A program made the translations under genes and the position numbers. Source: Parascedosporium putredinis (Eukaryota; Ascomycota; Sordariomycetes; Microascales; Microascaceae). From it: DNA of 64,000 nucleotides. The stretch covers positions 62,001 through 126,000 of the forward strand of contig CASHTG010000020.1 in the NCBI GenBank assembly GCA_949357655.1, given 5' to 3'. Positions 11,887-22,950 of this stretch are shown here, piece after piece (the stretch's first letter is position 1; each line of letters opens with the position of its first letter). The notes beneath the pieces are model-generated. The model was not told the DNA's origin. It was given only the letters and a program-made list of their open reading frames with translations, and searched no databases.

Positions 11887-13096
11887 ATGCGCGCTTCCGC
11901 CATCTCCGGAGCTCTGCTCGCCCTCGCCAGCTTGGTGTCGGCTCAGACTTATACCGACTGCGATCCCACCAAGAAGAGTAAGTAAACACGCCGTGCTAGG
12001 TGCCGCAACGTCGGCCTATATGTCTGGGGGAGGAGATGAAGAAGAAGTTGTACACTGACGTGGGATCCTAACGCGTATAGCCTGCCCCGCTGATCTTGCC
12101 ATCGGTGGTGACTACACCATCGACTTCACCAAGGGCAAGAACTCGTTCTTCAGCCTTGCTGCCGGTACCACTCTCACCTACGACAAGTCCAAGGGCGCTG
12201 TCTTCAGCATCGCCAACGAGAAGCAGGCCCCTACCATCAGCAGTCTCGGCTACATCTTCTTCGGAAAGCTCGAGGTTGAGCTGGTCGCTGCCCCTGGTGC
12301 TGGTATCGTTACCAGCATTGTCCTCCAGTCCGACTGCCTCGACGAGATCGACTGGGAGTGGCTCGGTGGCAAGCCCGATGAGGTCCAGACCAACTACTTC
12401 GCCAAGGGCGACACCTCGACCTACGACCGTGGCGGTGTTCACGCCGTCTCCGCCTCTACCTCCACTTTCCACACTTACACCATTGAGTGGACTGCCGATG
12501 CCTTGACGTGGTCCATCGATGGCAATGCCGTTCGCACTCTCACCTACGCCGATGCCAAGGGTGGAAAGGAGTACCCCCAGACCCCCATGCAAGTCAAGCT
12601 TGGTACCTGGGTTGCCGGCCGCTCCGATGCCCCCAAGGGCACCGTCGACTGGTCTGGTGGCTATGCCAACTTCGACAACGGCCCTTCCCTCAGCTACTAC
12701 AAGCGCGTCGTCGTTCAGGACTACATGGGTGGCAACAAGGCCGCCAAGTCATACATCTACAGCGACCGCTCCGGAACGTGGCAGTCTATCACTGTCGATA
12801 CTGAGGGCGAGGGTCTCCAGGACAAGGGTGTTGATAATGGTGATGAGGACAACAAGTCCTCTACCGCTAGCCGCCCTTCTTCCTCCACCGCCACCAAGAA
12901 CAGCACCTCCACCGCCGAGCCCACCTCTTCTTCCACCGGATCCAGCGATGCGACCACGACCGATGGTGCTGATGCCGATGCCGATGCCGACGCCCAGGAG
13001 ACTGGTGCTCCCGACTCCGGTGCCTCGGTCATGAAGAGCCTTACCGTCGCCGGTGCCGTTCTCTCCGGCATTGCCGTCTTCGCCAACCTTCTCTAA
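11887..13096 (+). CDS. GH16 Crh-type cell-wall transglycosylase, GPI-anchored
   Basis: Predicted to link chitin to beta-glucan at the fungal wall (Crh1/Utr2 family). Exons are 11887-11977 and 12081-13096. The intron 11978-12080 has donor GTAAGT, branch site CCTAAC and acceptor TAG. The product is 368 aa. Residues 1-19 are a signal peptide (MRASAISGALLALASLVSA). Crh-type Cys-rich start: YTDCDPTKKTCPAD. The GH16 catalytic motif is CLDEIDWEWLG (E-I-D-x-E). After about residue 250 comes a Ser/Thr-rich stalk with an Asp-Ala dipeptide repeat (DADADADA), then a hydrophobic tail (LTVAGAVLSGIAVFANLL) typical of GPI attachment. Codon use is strongly C-biased and even, suggesting high expression. The frame is intact. 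The long antisense frame at 12068-12592 is a shadow of this bias. Confidence 0.95.
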
Positions 13097-13910
13097 ATGG
13101 GCTTATACTTAAAACTAGGAAAGATTTCACCCAACTACAAAAAAGAGACGCACAACGTTCGCGCATGGATCTCTTTGGACATTCAGTCATGCTTGTATAT
13201 AGATAGCCTCCCACTGGATACTACCCTATTCATCATTTCATGAGACGGATAAGCATGGAGGGTAGTCTTGTCAATTCTTGTTGTTATTAATGATTGAGCT
13301 TGACTGTCTTGCGTTTTTATTATATATATATATACATATATCCCATTTAGCGGCGGAGAGGCAAGGCCCTCCTCGGCTGTACTATCTTTCTTTTTAATGT
13401 ATGGAATTCAAGGAGCAAGATCGGCAAGAACCTAAATACTCGAGTTTTCATCATTACTGGAGATGTCTCATCAGAAACGCTGAACAATGTGAATTGATTA
13501 ATGTCGTTGTCTTTAGCGTTGGGCGCAATTGATGCGTCCTCCAGTCGCGGACGTTGGCCTGGGGGCGGGTGCTCTCTAACGTCGTGGTGGGACGGATCTG
13601 GATAGATCCAACGGATTCATAGATATATCGGGGAGGGCAGCGTGCTAGTAAGGCGGGGTGGCGGGCGCGGGTGCGGGTGCGCACCGGCACACGGCTGCCT
13701 GATATCAATTCGAAAGATTCGGGAAGGAGGGGTCTTCATCCTCTTGCTTTCTCACTGTTTGATAGTAGTTGATTGGAGTAGTGCAGGCAAAACTAAGCGT
13801 AACTTCCCGTTCTCTCCATGTAACCTACTAAAACGAGCAAGCTTGGCCAAACACACCAGTCAACCTTGTCCTCATCTCCTTCCATTCAACACGCACCATC
13901 CGTGGCCCAA
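13097..13910. other. 3' flank of GH16 gene and upstream of sirtuin
   Basis: Contains the GH16 3' UTR region, a TA-rich microsatellite near 13318-13341 and the sirtuin leader. No gene seen. Confidence 0.6.
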
Positions 13911-14965
13911 ATGCCGAGACACAGTGATTTTGCTCGCTTTCATGCGCTTCTCAGCGCAAAACCCCGCATCCTCCTCGTGTGCGGTGCGGGGCTGTCGGCT
14001 TCTTCGGGGCTCCCGACCTTCCGTGGCGCCGGCGGCCTATGGCGGGAGTACTCGGCGGTGGACCTAGCGACGCCGGAAGCTTTCGAGCAGGACCCGGGCC
14101 TCGTGTGGCTATTCTACGCCTACCGGAGGCACATGTCCATGAAGGCGAACCCGAACCGGGGTCACCACGCGCTCGCCGCGCTGGCACAAAAGTACGACAA
14201 CGTTTTCTGCGTTTCGCAGAATGTCGACGGTAACGTCTCCCACCCTCCCCCTCCCCCAGAGAAAAGATGAGGAAAGATGGGAGGTTTTGGTCCGGACCGA
14301 CCAGGAAGATGGTCTATTATCGGGATACATACACTGGATTTTAGAGGCACTGTTTTTTTTTCTACGTGCAAAGGCATGCTGATAGCTGGGTGCTAGGTCT
14401 CTTGGAAAAAGCAGATTACCCTCTCGAGAAGCTGAGGAAGATTCACGGCTGCCTTTACGGGCTTAAGTGCTTCAATGAGGACTGCGACTGGAGGGCTTCT
14501 AACTCTACCGATGACCCCCTCTGGCCCATCCTCGCGCCGGCCTCCGCGGATGTGGACTCCACCAACCCGATCCCGCTGCTCGATCCGGCCCACCCCGCGC
14601 CAAAGATCTCTTGGGACGAGATCCCCAAGTGTCCCAAGTGTGGGGCGGAGGAGGAATACGGGTTGCAGCGCCCCGACATTGTCTGGTTTGGCGAGCCCAT
14701 GGACGACCATGTCGTGCGCGATGTCGAGGAATGGATCGATGGCGGGGTGGACATTGTCCTTTCCATCGGGACCTCGGAGGTCGTGAACACGGCTGCCAGT
14801 TTCCTGTATCACGCGAGGAGCAACGGAGCCATCTACGTCAATGTGAACCTAGACGCAGCGCTGCCTCATCACTTGGGAAACTTGGACCAGGACGACTTTG
14901 CGTTTGCAGGGGATGCTATGGAGCTATTGCCCAAGCTCTTCGAGCCCATTATTGGAGATGTATAA
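13911..14965 (+). CDS. Sirtuin, SIRT5-type NAD-dependent lysine deacylase
   Basis: Predicted NAD-dependent protein deacylase. Exons are 13911-14229 and 14397-14965, split after QNVDG; the product is 295 aa. NAD-binding motifs are CGAGLSASSGLPTFRGAGG and SQNVDGLLEKA. The catalytic His is in KIHGCLYG. Zinc-site cysteines are LKCFNEDC and KCPKC. The class motif RPDIVWFGE is followed by GTSEVVNTAASF. FYAYRR keeps the Tyr-x-x-Arg pair that in human SIRT5 binds the carboxylate of succinyl- or malonyl-lysine, so desuccinylase/demalonylase activity is inferred. ATG 13911 is chosen because upstream in-frame codons lack an ATG. There is no clear mitochondrial presequence. The frame is intact. Confidence 0.93.
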
Positions 14966-15305
14966 CCCATGTTCTCCCTCCACACTTGGTCTCTTTTCCT
15001 TTTTCTTTGGTTTCTTTTCGTTTCTTTGTTCCGCCGTTACCGTTAGAGAAGGCGCTATCTTCCCATCAAAAACCCGAAGCGTAGAAAACAAACCTAGCTC
15101 ACGCGCTCTCTATAACCCCTAATAATCCATTTTTTCCCGGGGTTCCCTTCTCGCAGGCTGGTGCTGCTAGGTTGCTATGTCAACTGGGAGTGGAAGAAGA
15201 CCTTGGCAAGGCTAAATATCCTGGCATATATACAAATACTACGTGAATCCCATTTTGTACGAAGCTAGTCCCTCCCCAAGGCGTCACCGGGAGGTGGCGA
15301 TTCCC
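14966..15305. other. Convergent intergenic region
   Basis: Lies between two convergent genes. T/C-rich just after the sirtuin stop; presumably the two 3' UTRs. Nothing else seen. Confidence 0.6.
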
Positions 15306-16820
15306 TCACACGCCAGCAACAGTGGCTCCCACGGCCACGGCTCCAGCCATCAGAAACGCCGAACAGGCGCCAAACACTTTGGTGTAATCACCGCCTCCCG
15401 GGTGGCAGCTAAGGAGACCACCACGAATATGTTCAGCGGTACCCGTAGCACGCCGTACACTTGGGCCCTGGAAGCGTCGTCAACGACCTTGCCCTTGAGC
15501 ACTCCCACGCAAGGCCAGTAGACGCCGACGCAGGCCTCGAAGGCGCAAAAGAACCAAAAGATGACCTGCTCGGAGCGGGTGGCCGAGGGCGAGGACGAGG
15601 ACAGGGCGTAAAATATGACTGCAGACGCGGCGAGGAGGGCGGAGAGCGAAGTGCCGTGACTGAACCCCGAGGACGAGGCGGAGATTTTGGTGAAGAGGAG
15701 TGAGGCGCCCATCATCGACGCCATGAAGCTGGCAAAAATGGTGCCGTAGGGGAGCGGGCTATCGAGAGCGTGGGCAGACTCGAGAGCCGGGGCCCAGAAA
15801 AGACAAAGAGATACATGGAACCCTCAAACATGGTGGAGGCGAGGCCGAGGGAGAGGATCCGCTTGTTGGAAAGGGCCTTGAGGAGGGTGTTGTGTCCTTT
15901 TTGGCAGATTTAGAAGTGAGGACTACGCTCTCGCCGTAGTTTTCGACCTATAATGGGCGAGGAAGGGAGGTGGTATGTCAGTAATACGTCCTGGGAGCAT
16001 CCAGCAGCTTGGGGCACCCCTTTCGTGGAGCCCATAAAGGGAAGTGAAGAAGGGGTGGGAGAAAGGGCAACCCAAAGCCCATGCATCGGGTGGGATAGAT
16101 TGAAGTAGAAACAAGACAAAGAAAAACTCACCCACTGCGAAGAAATACACGCAGCAGCTAGCCCGAGTAATCCGACGCTGAAGATAAAAGGCGCCTTTCT
16201 CGTTCCCGCCCAGTCGACAAGCCACTCGCTCGACACGCCGCTAGCGATGGCAACGACGCTGTTGATGGTGCTCATGACGCCAAACGTGGTGGACAGGTCG
16301 TGGCCGCGCTTCGCCAGGCCGCGCCTCGCAAAGTCGGTCACCATCCAGGTGTCAAAGACGCTGAAGAGGAGGCTGGTGCCGACCCCGCCGAGAACTCGGC
16401 CGGCGAACAGTAAAGGGAGGCCCGGCCCCGCAGCGGCGGTGAGGAGGCACGAGAGGGACGAGATGGCGCAGAAAGCGAGGCAGGCGAGGCGGCGTCCGCG
16501 GCGGTCGGCGATGGAGCCGGTAAAGTAGGCGCTCACGGCACCGGAGAGGAAGCCGGTGGTGAAGAGGGCGGAGATGAGGATGGCGCGACGCCGTGCTCGT
16601 CGCGGTAGAGCGAGTAAAGGTAAGGCCCCTGGAGCCAGTCCGAGGCCATGACGAGGGCGTAAGCAATATAGAAGGGTGTTTGCGACGCGCGAGCGTGCGC
16701 GGGTTTTCCTTTGGCGGCGGCATCGCGCGCTGGTGACTCTTTGGCGCCTTGGGTAGCTAGGAGGGCGCCGCAGACGAGGAGCAGGCCCGCCAGGTTCTTT
16801 TGATAGATATCATCAAGCAT
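15306..16820 (-). CDS. MFSD5-type molybdate-anion transporter (MFS)
   Basis: Predicted plasma-membrane carrier of the MFSD5/MOT2 family (molybdate uptake in characterised members). Exons are 16820-16132 and 15947-15306, phase 0, with donor GTGAGT. Four single-base losses break the frame: near 16584, and at runs 15898-15902, 15798-15801 and 15394-15395. Restored length is 445 codons (444 aa), as usual for the family. The N terminus is MLDDIYQKNLAGLLLVCGAL. The MFS loop motif is GSIADRRGRR, preceded by ISALFTTGFLSGAVSAYF. Mid-protein is FEGSMYLFVFFWAPALES. The C-terminal half ends GACSAFLMAGAVAVGATVAG. Hydrophobic segments are consistent with about 12 helices. It is convergent with the sirtuin gene and unrelated to it in function. 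Confidence 0.85.
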
Positions 16821-17931
16821 CTTTCGATTAGTTTTTCTGTTCTTTTGTTTTCTTTTTCCTCCTTAAATCTTCCTCTCCTCTTTAGATAGGCACCAAAACT
16901 GCCCTTCTTGATCTTCGTTTCCTGGAATACGGCGGACACTGTTCCTTGCTCCCCTCCGGTATAAGTCAGAGTGCTGAGTTAAGGTGAGTCAAACCTCGTG
17001 GTAGGAAGTTCATGTGCAGGCGGCTTAAGATATAGAGGCATGTCTGATCATGGTCTCCTTGGTGATGATTTTTCTTTTCTCCCTTTTGGATATCTGGAGG
17101 GATTGCAAGAGGGCCCAGAGATGCTGGTGTCTGGGGAGAGGAGGGTGTCGTAGCCCCGGAAGTTGAGCGATCTAAAATATTAAGTGGAAGAGATCCATTA
17201 GCTGTCCTCAATATGCGCTCAAGCAATCAATTATCCGGCCGGGCCGTCGACGGTCAGAGATTGAGCAGAACCGGATTGAGGTCTACGTCGCAGCCAAGAC
17301 GCCCGCCTCCCAAACTTAATCACTTTGTCCTCTTCTCCTTCTCCATCATTTTGTTTTAGATTTGTGGTACTTTATTGCCTTTTCTTGGGGTTGGAATCTT
17401 ATGGCATCGTCGCACTCCATTCACCCACCTGAATAGGCAGGTGGACCCTACACCCTTGGACGCCCAACTGATGAGAATAACACAGCTAAGTCGGTCCATA
17501 CTTGGGCAATGGTTATATTTGGTGAGAAAAGAGAAGAAAAAAATAATGAAGAGACTGAGATGCATTCATTTCACCACTAAGTTACTTGTATGCTGGCAGC
17601 TTCGCCGAAACCTTGCTTTGCCTTGTTCGAAGAAGTAAAGATCTTGGGTGCTGAAACGAGGCTGGCCTCACACCGAGACACATTAATCCTCCAGAAAGAG
17701 GGGCAAGCAGATGTGAGGGAGCGCAACACAGAGAACATAACGCGCTCACGCAAACTATGCCATCAGGGAAAGAAAAGCCCCAGATGGCCCGTATATACAG
17801 TGGTGGCCTCGTACTTCAACTAGCTGGAGCCCTAGAGGCTATCATTATTATTATTATTACTACTTGAAACTACATATCTATCCATGGATGTATAGGAAAA
17901 TGGTTTGCACAAGTCAACCAGCACCTTCCGC
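16821..17931. other. Gap without a supported gene
   Basis: Upstream of the MFS gene and downstream of the CorA-like gene. Short overlapping open frames only. A TTA/ATT microsatellite lies at 17839-17861. Confidence 0.55.
17839..17861. repeat. ATT trinucleotide microsatellite
   Basis: About six ATT units on the plus strand in the 3' flank of the minus-strand CorA-like gene. Confidence 0.75.
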
Positions 17932-19657
17932 TCACACAACCCCTTCTAGATTCTCGCTCAGAGGCTGAGCTGTGTCGCGCTCTCTTTTCCTCCCTGTGTT
18001 AGTTGGCGGCACCCTGGGCGCTCGACTAGTTGGGACTGCCGATTTGTAGACCGCGGCCCACGTGCCCTGGACAAACGCCATCGTCTTCTTGTGGTTGTGC
18101 ATGAGCACAGAGGTGAGCATAACGAGAATGGTCGAGGGGATCGTAAACGCCCAAAATATCCAAAATTCGGGCTGCACGACGCGCGGCTCCTGGGTGTTCC
18201 ACTGTAGCGTCGGCAAGGCGAAGACGGCGGCGTAAAACGTCCCCGGGAGGAAGAGCATAGTCATCAACGCAATTGTCTTCATGGCTGAGCTATCCCTCCT
18301 CGAGCGCTCGGCAATCTGCTTGCTGGCATTGGCGACCCTGATGTTGATTTCGGCATCCTCGTGCGTCAACAGGCCAAAGACCTAGTGTCGTCACGGTTAG
18401 TACTCGAGAAGAGTAGGCACAGAGCATGCGAGGGGCAAAGAGACCCGCACACGAAGCCATCGGCATCTCCCTGGTGGCTTTGGGGTCTAACGAGGGAAGA
18501 ATAGGGGATGAGATCACGTACCGCGTGTGAGAGACTCTTGGCTCTATCTTGTAGATACTCTATAGACGGCTCGACAGTCCGAATGCGTCTCTTGAGTGCC
18601 GGGAGGGTAAGGAGGAACGCGTCGGTGGACCGGTCCGCGGCATCCATGTGTCCTGTTGGGAGGCCACGGGAATGATACTTTCGAAAGACTGGGTCCTCAA
18701 GAGTTTCTGCCATGGTGAGAAGTAACTTGACATGGCGTTGAAGATTGGCTAGGTGGACATTACAGTCGGCCAGTTTCTGTGAAACGAATGTTAAATGATC
18801 GATATTATCTTCCTTAATTTTCAACAACTGAGTCTCCTGCCTCCCCAATTCAGGTTTTGTGTTTATGCAAGACGAATCTCTATCGAATTTATAATCAATA
18901 GACTGGCCATTAGGCCGCTGTTGAGAGAAGTTACCACGGCCAGGTCCATGTCCTGTCCCGGTCTCTATCTCTCTTAATGTGTTTACGTTTCGGTAAATGT
19001 TATCATCGAGAACGTGGGCTAACATGTTGAAAGAGGCAAACGCGAGGAAGAGGGGGGACGCCTGGTGGGATTTGTAGACGCTGATCACGCGTTCCAACAT
19101 CTTTAGAGGGAGAGCGCCGTAATAGTGCCTCTCCACTATGCGTAGGATGAGGACGCCCGATGTGACCATGGTCGCCGGATCAAAGGACCAGGCGATCGAG
19201 TAGAGGAAGCAACCAAAATAAAAGCTATGTGCCTGGGGGACTCCTCGTCAATGCTGTGGTTGTCGTAGTGGTAGAATCCGTAGCTGCAGAGCGTGATATG
19301 CTGGTAAATGACGGCATCGATACCCGCAGCTTTGATGAGGCCCCAGAATTCTTCAGGTTGGACGAGTTTATCTCCTTCGTTTCTCGGAACAACGACAAGT
19401 CGTAGCGTTGGCTCCACTGGTGGTGGCCCGGTAGTTTCGCGTGGCGCGGTGGCTTCTCCCACTTGGCTCTCTTTGTCGTAAGGGTACGAGGCGTATCTGC
19501 CGTCCCGGATTGAAATGACCTTGGGGAGGCCGCTCAGGATCTTGATCTCGTCAGAATGCGGCGGTGGTTTGGGTTGCGGCGGTGATTTGTCCCGCAAGGT
19601 CTCTTCGGTCCTCCAGAGGTCATCGAGGTCTTTAGAAAGCACCCGAAGCTCGTCCAT
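17932..19657 (-). CDS. CorA/ZntB-like fungal membrane protein
   Basis: Resembles the large fungal group of CorA-like proteins, with a soluble N-terminal part and two C-terminal membrane helices. Exons are 19657-18522 and 18381-17932. One missing C in the run at 19235-19239 shifts the frame; restored length is 529 codons (528 aa). The signature before the first helix is RSRRDSSAMKTIALMTMLFL, followed by LPGTFYAAVFALPTLQW. The second helix is WIFWAFTIPSTILVMLTSV. The Gly-Met-Asn loop of bacterial CorA is not seen after helix 1, so ion transport is uncertain. The first in-frame ATG is 19657 (MDELRVLSKDLDDLW); the frame stays open to about 19795 without an ATG, so an upstream exon is possible. 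Confidence 0.78.
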
Positions 19658-21269
19658 TGCGATCGAGAGGAATTCACAGGACTTTTTCCTTCTCTTGAGA
19701 GCAAAGAAGGCGGGTCCAAACAAAAGCGAAGAGAGGGCGACTGGTTGCTGACCGAATATGGAGCAAGGATAAAGGGACTGGGGAACGATGGGCACTAGCT
19801 ATTGCCAACGCTGCCACTCAACTTATGCTGAAAGGAAGCGTGGAGTGGTAGAGGAGGTTCAGCATGAACGCGAGCTAACGAGTATCCCGAGGAAGTGCTT
19901 AATATATTGTAATCTCCAACAGCAGCCTTCTCTCCTGATGCGCTTCTCCGTTCCCAAGCTATGCTGCGGGCGGCGAAGAGGAGGGTGAAAGATGAGAGAA
20001 AGTAAAAGGGAAGGTTGTCGCTTGGGGGCAACCGGCCGTGCATAGCCTCGCTGAAGCCTGATGGAGTGATAGTCTAAGGTGAGGATGTCTAAGTACACGA
20101 CTCGTTCCAAAAGAAAAGGTGGGAGAGAGTTAGGACGGCATAAGGCTACGTCGAAATGCTACGGCGTCAAGATAGATACGGCGTCAAGATAGAAGCCCAA
20201 GAGTGAGGGGGCGGAGTCGGATAACCACCGATCAGAACCGCCTCATCTCACCCTTGTGCTCGGAGCCTGGTCTGAGGAGTAGCAATGCAAGCACCACACC
20301 AAAGGCCTTCGGCCAGGCTCTGATTGGAGATGACGGAAGCACAGCTCGCCATGGAAATTGTTGACGGGACCAGGCACAGGGCGCATATCGTGCTGTACGA
20401 CCCTGCCCGCTTGAGGCTGGTGCATATCGACTGACGGCCCCGTGGGCTTCTCATTTGTTCATGTTGGATTAGTTGACAAACACCGCCAAGCGAGCCTGCT
20501 GTTTTTGGGGGCCCAAAAGGAGCCCTGTTCACAACATCTCGCAGATGTGCACGTAGTCCTTCTTCCTGAACCGCGCACGCTTTTCGATTACGAAACCGGG
20601 CGTACCTCTTAGGGGGCGTCTAAGGATCGCTAGTTTAAACTCTGATGGGTCTTCGTAAGAGGAGCATGAAACAGCCAAAAGCTCAGTTCCAAGTAATATT
20701 AAGAGTACCCGTTCCAAACCTTAAAGCATCATGAAGCCTTAATCGTATCCACGCAGACAGTGTTAATTGTCGAGATCCGCACTTCGATGTTGGTTGGGCA
20801 CGTGCCGGGCTTTTTGGATCCAGGACAACCTTGGAACTGCGGACGGCTTTACCGCACACACCATCAGCTTCGTTTCGGTATCGAAGACAGCGCTCACAGC
20901 CACTTCAACCTTATGACGCCTAGGAGCCTTCCACTCTAGACTCGCCGAAAGATCACATCCGTCAAGAGATAATTCATCGGCACCTGAGAGGAGGAAGGAG
21001 AAAGGAGGCAAGGGAGGCAAGGGAAGACGCCAAGTCGCTTGATATCTTTCAAGACAACGATGGCTCGAAGCTTGACCCCGCGAAGCCCGCACGAGAACTC
21101 CTCCCCTTTCCGATGAAGGACAAAACAAAGTAGAAGAGGAAGGAAAAGAGAAGCAAGGGCAATATACAACACGATCTCTCATCCCTTTGACCACTCCCAC
21201 GCCCCAGCGCTCCCACCCCATCACGAGCCACGGACCCGAAACTAGGATTACCATCCGCCACCGCCCAAA
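19658..21269. other. Divergent intergenic region
   Basis: Lies between the minus-strand CorA-like gene and the plus-strand CWC16 gene. No convincing gene. It includes a short tandem duplication at 20160-20192 and the probable CWC16 promoter and leader (21170-21269). Confidence 0.5.
20160..20192. repeat. 16-bp direct repeat, two copies
   Basis: The 16-mer starting TACGGCGTCAAG occurs at 20160-20175 and again at 20177-20192, separated by one base. It lies in non-coding DNA. Confidence 0.85.
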
Positions 21270-22331
21270 ATGCAGGGCTTCAACATGGGGCGCTACGTCC
21301 CCCGGACCTAGAAGGGTGGCTACCGGTAATTCTCTTCACGGAACGTCTTCCCGCCGCAAGCCCGGTGCCGGCCAGGTCGTGCGGTTCGAGATGCCCTTTG
21401 CCATCTGGTGCACCTCGTGCTCGCGCCCAACCATCATCGGGCAGGGCGTCCGCTTCAACGCCGAAAAGCGTCGTGCCGGCAGCTATTTCTCCACTCCAAT
21501 CTGGAGTTTCACCATGCGCCATGTCGACTGCGGCGGGGAAATCGAGATTCGCACCGACCCCAAGAACACGGCGTACATCGTGGAGCGCGGCGCCCGCCGC
21601 CGCGAGACCGCCGAGGATGAGGCCAAGGAGGGCGACCTCGTCGTAGCCAGCGCCGAAGAGCGCGAGAAGCTGCGACAAAACGCCTTTGCTGGGCTCGAAA
21701 AGACCATCGAGGATCGGGAGCAGCTCAAGGCTGCTACCAGCAGGCTCACCGACCTCGAAGACGCTAGCTACAGGGATTGGGATGACCCTTACTCCCAAAA
21801 TCAGATACTGCGCAAGACCTTTCGCAAAGAGAGAAAAAGGCTTGAGAAAGAGTCCGCCGCTGCCGAGGACGTCAAGGATAGGATGGGCCTGTCTATTGAC
21901 CTCCTCCCCTTCAACGATATGGATGCCGTGCGTGCATCCCTCGTCGAATTTGGCTCGACCGACGATGCTGAACCTCCCAATAGGGCCATGGCAAAACCTC
22001 TCTTTGCCCCAAAGCAGGGCGGGAAGCAGAAACTCGCCGCGTCCCAGTCCGTCCAGGACAAGGCCCGCAGCGCGAAGAAGCTCAAGTCCGAGGCCATTGC
22101 TTCTAGACGCAAGGAGATTCTTGTTTCGGAGATCATAGGCAACACTAGGGCTGCTAGGAGAGACCCGTTCCTAGACGGAGCAAAAGTTTTTGAGCCCTCG
22201 CCCACCCCCGGTTAGCCGGGGTCAAGAGGAAGAAGAGCTTGACCGAAGAAGACACCGCGCGCGCATCCCCTTCTGAGAAGGAGGTTAGCACTGCAGAAGC
22301 GCTAGCTTTGGTTAATTATGACTCTGAATAA
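21270..22331 (+). CDS. CWC16/Yju2-family splicing factor, Saf4/CCDC130-like
   Basis: Predicted nuclear spliceosome-associated protein of the CWC16 (DUF572) family. It starts MQGFNMGRYVPPD, the hallmark of the Saf4/CCDC130 branch. The core carries the zinc-binding Cys pairs (IWCTSCSRPTIIGQGVRF and MRHVDCGG) with the conserved NAEKRRAGSYFSTPIWSF between them, then IEIRTDPKNTAYIVERGARR. The C-terminal half is charged and helical with Lys/Glu-rich coiled-coil character. Three single-base losses occur: CCCCC 21299-21303, GGG 21314-21316 and TT 22212-22213. Restored length is 355 codons (354 aa) with no intron. The last one extends the protein about 38 residues past the apparent stop at 22213-22215, to 22331 (ending LALVNYDSE). 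Confidence 0.88.
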
Positions 22332-22950
22332 GACCGAAAAGTAGAAATGTGAGATAGTGTTTCTTTACCATAATCACCCAAGGGCTAGGCATATGAGGAT
22401 GGCGAACCTAGGATAGTCCATTTGGCGATACGCCAGTTCCACCCAGGGAGCCTTCAAGGTGGCTTTGTGAATATATACCATGAGCTGTCCGAGGCTAGAG
22501 GGCGCAGGGGTCAGGTTTCTTGGAGTGAAGTTTGTAAAAAGGGCACGGATACGAAGTCACTTGGACACAAAAGCTGAATCCGGATTTCAAGAAATTCTTT
22601 CTTCTAACACTATGTCGGTAGAGGAGAATGACAAAATCAAGACTAGAGAGCAACAAACAACAGAGTGGAATATTATGTAACACCAGCCCATGACCCATGA
22701 AATTGAATAGTGACCGAAACCAAGACAAACAAAAAAGAAGGGGAGAATCTTGAGCGAGAGAGGGCCAAATGATGTGTGAGAGAGCCAAGCGTCGCTACTC
22801 TACATGGCCTTCAGTCTTGATGATCATAGCTGAGGCTACCAGAGCGTCCACCATTGGCCCTTCAATAGCAGCCCATTAACGTCCATGCAATCTCGTACTC
22901 CATGCGGCTTGCAAAGGTTCCATCCTACACCAGATTGGGATATCAAGGAT
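22332..22950. other. Convergent intergenic region
   Basis: 3' flanks of the CWC16 gene and of ubc8. Open frames here are short and lack recognisable features. Confidence 0.6.

Noticed and set aside
12068..12592. 174-codon open frame antisense to the GH16 gene
   Set aside because: It is a by-product of strong C-ending codon bias in the real gene; the translation is a Gly/Val/Glu-rich shadow with no domain.
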